Shown here piece by piece: positions 6,188 through 7,800 of a DNA stretch of 7,800 nt. Position 1 is the stretch's first letter. Each line of letters opens with the position of its first letter. Below the pieces are notes generated by a model. That model searched no databases and was not told where the DNA came from. It saw nothing but the letters and a program-made list of their open reading frames with translations. This stretch comes from Chloroflexota bacterium (GTDB taxonomy: Bacteria > Chloroflexota > UBA5177 > JANWHV01). The position numbers and the translations under genes are program-made. Where the stretch lies: contig JANWHO010000250.1 in NCBI GenBank assembly GCA_025450375.1, forward strand, positions 1 through 7,800. Reading direction: 5' to 3'.

Positions 6188-6981
6188 ACGCACCCACGGA
6201 AACATCGAGTTCGGGCTGGGGTCGGGCACTCGGGGGCGCCGGTATCCTGGTCTACGCCTTCCTCTACCTGCCGCTGGTGATCGTCATTCTCTATTCGTTC
6301 AACGGCAGCCTGGTCAATTCCTGGCCCATCACCTCCTTCTCCCTGGATGCGTACCACACGCTGATCAACGACACTCAGCTCACCCAATCAATTGCCAACA
6401 GCGTCCATGTGACCGCGATCGCGGTGGCAGTCTCGGTGGTGCTGGGCACCGCCGCCGCCCTCGGCTTCCACCGACTCCGGATCCCTGGCAAGGGCATCTT
6501 TAGCTTCGCGGTTACCCTGCCCATCGTCCTGCCCGGCATTGTCACCGGGATCGCCATGCTCACTCTCTTTACCGACCTCAATGATCAACTCTCGCTTACC
6601 ACGATCATGATCGGCCATATCACCTTTTGCATCGTTCTGGTCTTCAACAGCGTGCGGTCGCGCCTGGTCCGTGTCTCACCACAACTGGCGGAGGCGGCCC
6701 GTGATTTGGGGGCCGGGCCGTTCCGCGCCTTCTGGCACGTTACCCTGCCGACCATCCGCACGGCGGTGATCTCCGGCGCCCTCCTGGCGGCCACCCTATC
6801 CTTTGACGAAGTGGTAGTGAGCTTTTTCCTGGCTGGGCGCGACAACACTCTACCGCTGGAAATTTGGTCGCGATTGCGGCGTGGCACGATCAGTCCCGAG
6901 TTGAACGCCGCCGCCACCCTGGTGATTGGGATCTCCGTGGTCCTGGTCCTGCTGGCCCAGTTGGTTCAGAGAGAAGCATGA
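6184..6981 (+). CDS. potC: Polyamine-type ABC transporter permease PotC (YdcV-like)
   Basis: Second channel subunit, partner of PotB. The 265 residues match the usual PotC length. A short polar N-terminus leads into a first helix at about 15-38 (ILVYAFLYLPLVIVILYSFN), whose YLPL...YSFN pattern is the PotC hallmark. The LPIVLPGIVTGIAML block is present, as is the EAA loop beginning at E170 (EAARDLGAGPFRAFWHVTLP). The late segment LSFDEVVVSFFLAG followed by TLPLEIWSRLRRGTISPELNA is also diagnostic of PotC/YdcV. The GTG start at 6184 overlaps the PotB stop; GGAGG at 6175-6179 lies 4 bases upstream, a short but workable spacing. An ATG two bases earlier is in the PotB frame and is followed at once by a stop, so it cannot serve. 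The stop overlaps the PotA start as ATGA. Confidence 0.94.
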   Translation: MNAPTETSSSGWGRALGGAGILVYAFLYLPLVIVILYSFNGSLVNSWPITSFSLDAYHTLINDTQLTQSIANSVHVTAIAVAVSVVLGTAAALGFHRLRIPGKGIFSFAVTLPIVLPGIVTGIAMLTLFTDLNDQLSLTTIMIGHITFCIVLVFNSVRSRLVRVSPQLAEAARDLGAGPFRAFWHVTLPTIRTAVISGALLAATLSFDEVVVSFFLAGRDNTLPLEIWSRLRRGTISPELNAAATLVIGISVVLVLLAQLVQREA

Positions 6982-7800
6982 GCGAGTCATCGATTGAGCT
7001 GAGAAACATCCAGAAGCGCTTTGGCGCCGTCACGGCGGTGGATGGCGTGTCGCTGCAGGTCCAGAAGGGTGAGTTTCTCACCTTGCTCGGGCCGTCAGGC
7101 TGTGGGAAGACCACCACCCTGCGGTTGGTGGCTGGGTTCGAGCAACCCAGCGCGGGCGAGATTCTGATCGCGGGCCAACCGGTGGCCGGGTTGCCCCCCA
7201 ACCGTCGCAACGTGAATACGGTGTTCCAGAACTACGCCCTCTTCCCGCACATGAACGTGGCCGAGAACGTGGGCTTTGGCTTGAGGATGAAGCGCTTGCG
7301 GCGCCCGGATGTGAAACGCCGGGTCGTGGACGCCCTGGCGATGGTCCGTCTCGAGGGCCTGGGAGGGCGGCGGCCCAGCCAACTCTCCGGCGGCCAGCAG
7401 CAGCGAGTGGCCCTGGCCCGCGCCCTGGTCAATCGCCCGGCCGTGCTCCTGTTGGACGAGCCGCTCGGCGCCCTGGACCTGAAGTTGCGACGGGCCATGC
7501 AGATGGAGTTGCGGACCCTCAATCGGACCGTGGGGATCACCTTCGTCTACGTGACCCACGACCAGGAAGAGGCCCTGACCATGAGCGATCGGATCGCGGT
7601 GATGAGCGGCGGCCAGATCCTGCAACTGGGCAGCGCCCAGGAGATCTACGAAACACCGGCGTCCCGATTCGTGGCCGACTTCTTTGGCGAGGCCAATTTC
7701 CTCGAGGGCAAGGTACTCGGCTGGACCGGCGGGGTAGCGGCAATCGGCACCCCGGCTGGCACGATCGCCGTTCGCTGCCCTACCTCGCTCTCGGCCGGCC
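6978..7800 (+). CDS. potA: Polyamine-type ABC transporter ATP-binding protein PotA (3' partial)
   Basis: ATPase that drives the PotBC channel from the cytoplasmic side. The frame runs open to the right edge with 274 full codons; relatives are about 350-380 long, so roughly the last quarter is missing. All nucleotide-binding elements are intact: Walker A GPSGCGKT (38-45), Q-loop Q84 in [17 protein letters not shown], signature LSGGQ (136-140), Walker B VLLLDEP (156-162), D-loop GALD (164-167) and H-loop H194 in VTHDQEEAL. After about residue 240 ([11 protein letters not shown]) the TOBE regulatory/substrate-sensing domain begins and is cut off. The sequence [15 protein letters not shown] is characteristic of the PotA/FbpC/CysA-type importers rather than sugar MalK. 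The ATG at 6978 overlaps the PotC stop (ATGA), with a weak purine-rich ribosome site (AGAGAGAAG) in front. It is the only ATPase in the window. Confidence 0.95.
   Translation, partial: MSESSIELRNIQKRFGAVTAVDGVSLQVQKGEFLTLLGPSGCGKTTTLRLVAGFEQPSAGEILIAGQPVAGLPPNRRNVNTVFQNYALFPHMNVAENVGFGLRMKRLRRPDVKRRVVDALAMVRLEGLGGRRPSQLSGGQQQRVALARALVNRPAVLLLDEPLGALDLKLRRAMQMELRTLNRTVGITFVYVTHDQEEALTMSDRIAVMSGGQILQLGSAQEIYETPASRFVADFFGEANFLEGKVLGWTGGVAAIGTPAGTIAVRCPTSLSAG

Overview
The window is a dense, one-directional stretch of eight transport and catabolism genes on the + strand. The DNA is GC-rich (about 60% by eye). Several genes use TTG or GTG starts, and the one visible solute-binding protein carries a twin-arginine export signal. 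With the CUT1-type sugar permeases and the subfamily of FAD oxidoreductase seen here, this fits a Chloroflexota (for example Thermomicrobia-like) or actinobacterial genome. That assignment is a weak inference: there is no rRNA or marker gene in the window.

Positions 1-1447 hold the two permeases of a MalF/MalG-type (CUT1) carbohydrate ABC importer. The first is cut by the left edge. They are joined by a TGATG overlap. The second permease overlaps, through TAATG, an unfamiliar 411-residue protein (1447-2682). It looks like a TIM-barrel, glycoside-hydrolase-like enzyme and has a Cys-rich CFCPAC motif. That gene overlaps in turn, through TTGA, a DAO-family FAD-dependent amine oxidase (2679-4082). 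These four genes look like the distal part of one translationally coupled operon.

Positions 4083-4179 form the only real intergenic gap. It contains a plausible sigma-70-type promoter, short dyads and a strong Shine-Dalgarno site. It leads into a complete polyamine-type ABC importer of the PotABCD/YdcSTUV family: a Tat-exported solute-binding protein (4180-5280), permease PotB (5303-6187), permease PotC (6184-6981) and ATPase PotA (6978 to the right edge, incomplete). PotB/PotC and PotC/PotA overlap by 4 bases.

The likely logic is uptake of an amine (polyamine-like) compound by the second transporter and its oxidation by the FAD enzyme. The sugar permeases and barrel protein handle a carbohydrate. 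The oxidase is physically coupled to the carbohydrate genes but belongs by family to the amine transporter. It therefore bridges the two modules, and this is the most interesting structural point of the window. No mobile element, CRISPR array, RNA gene or clear terminator was seen.
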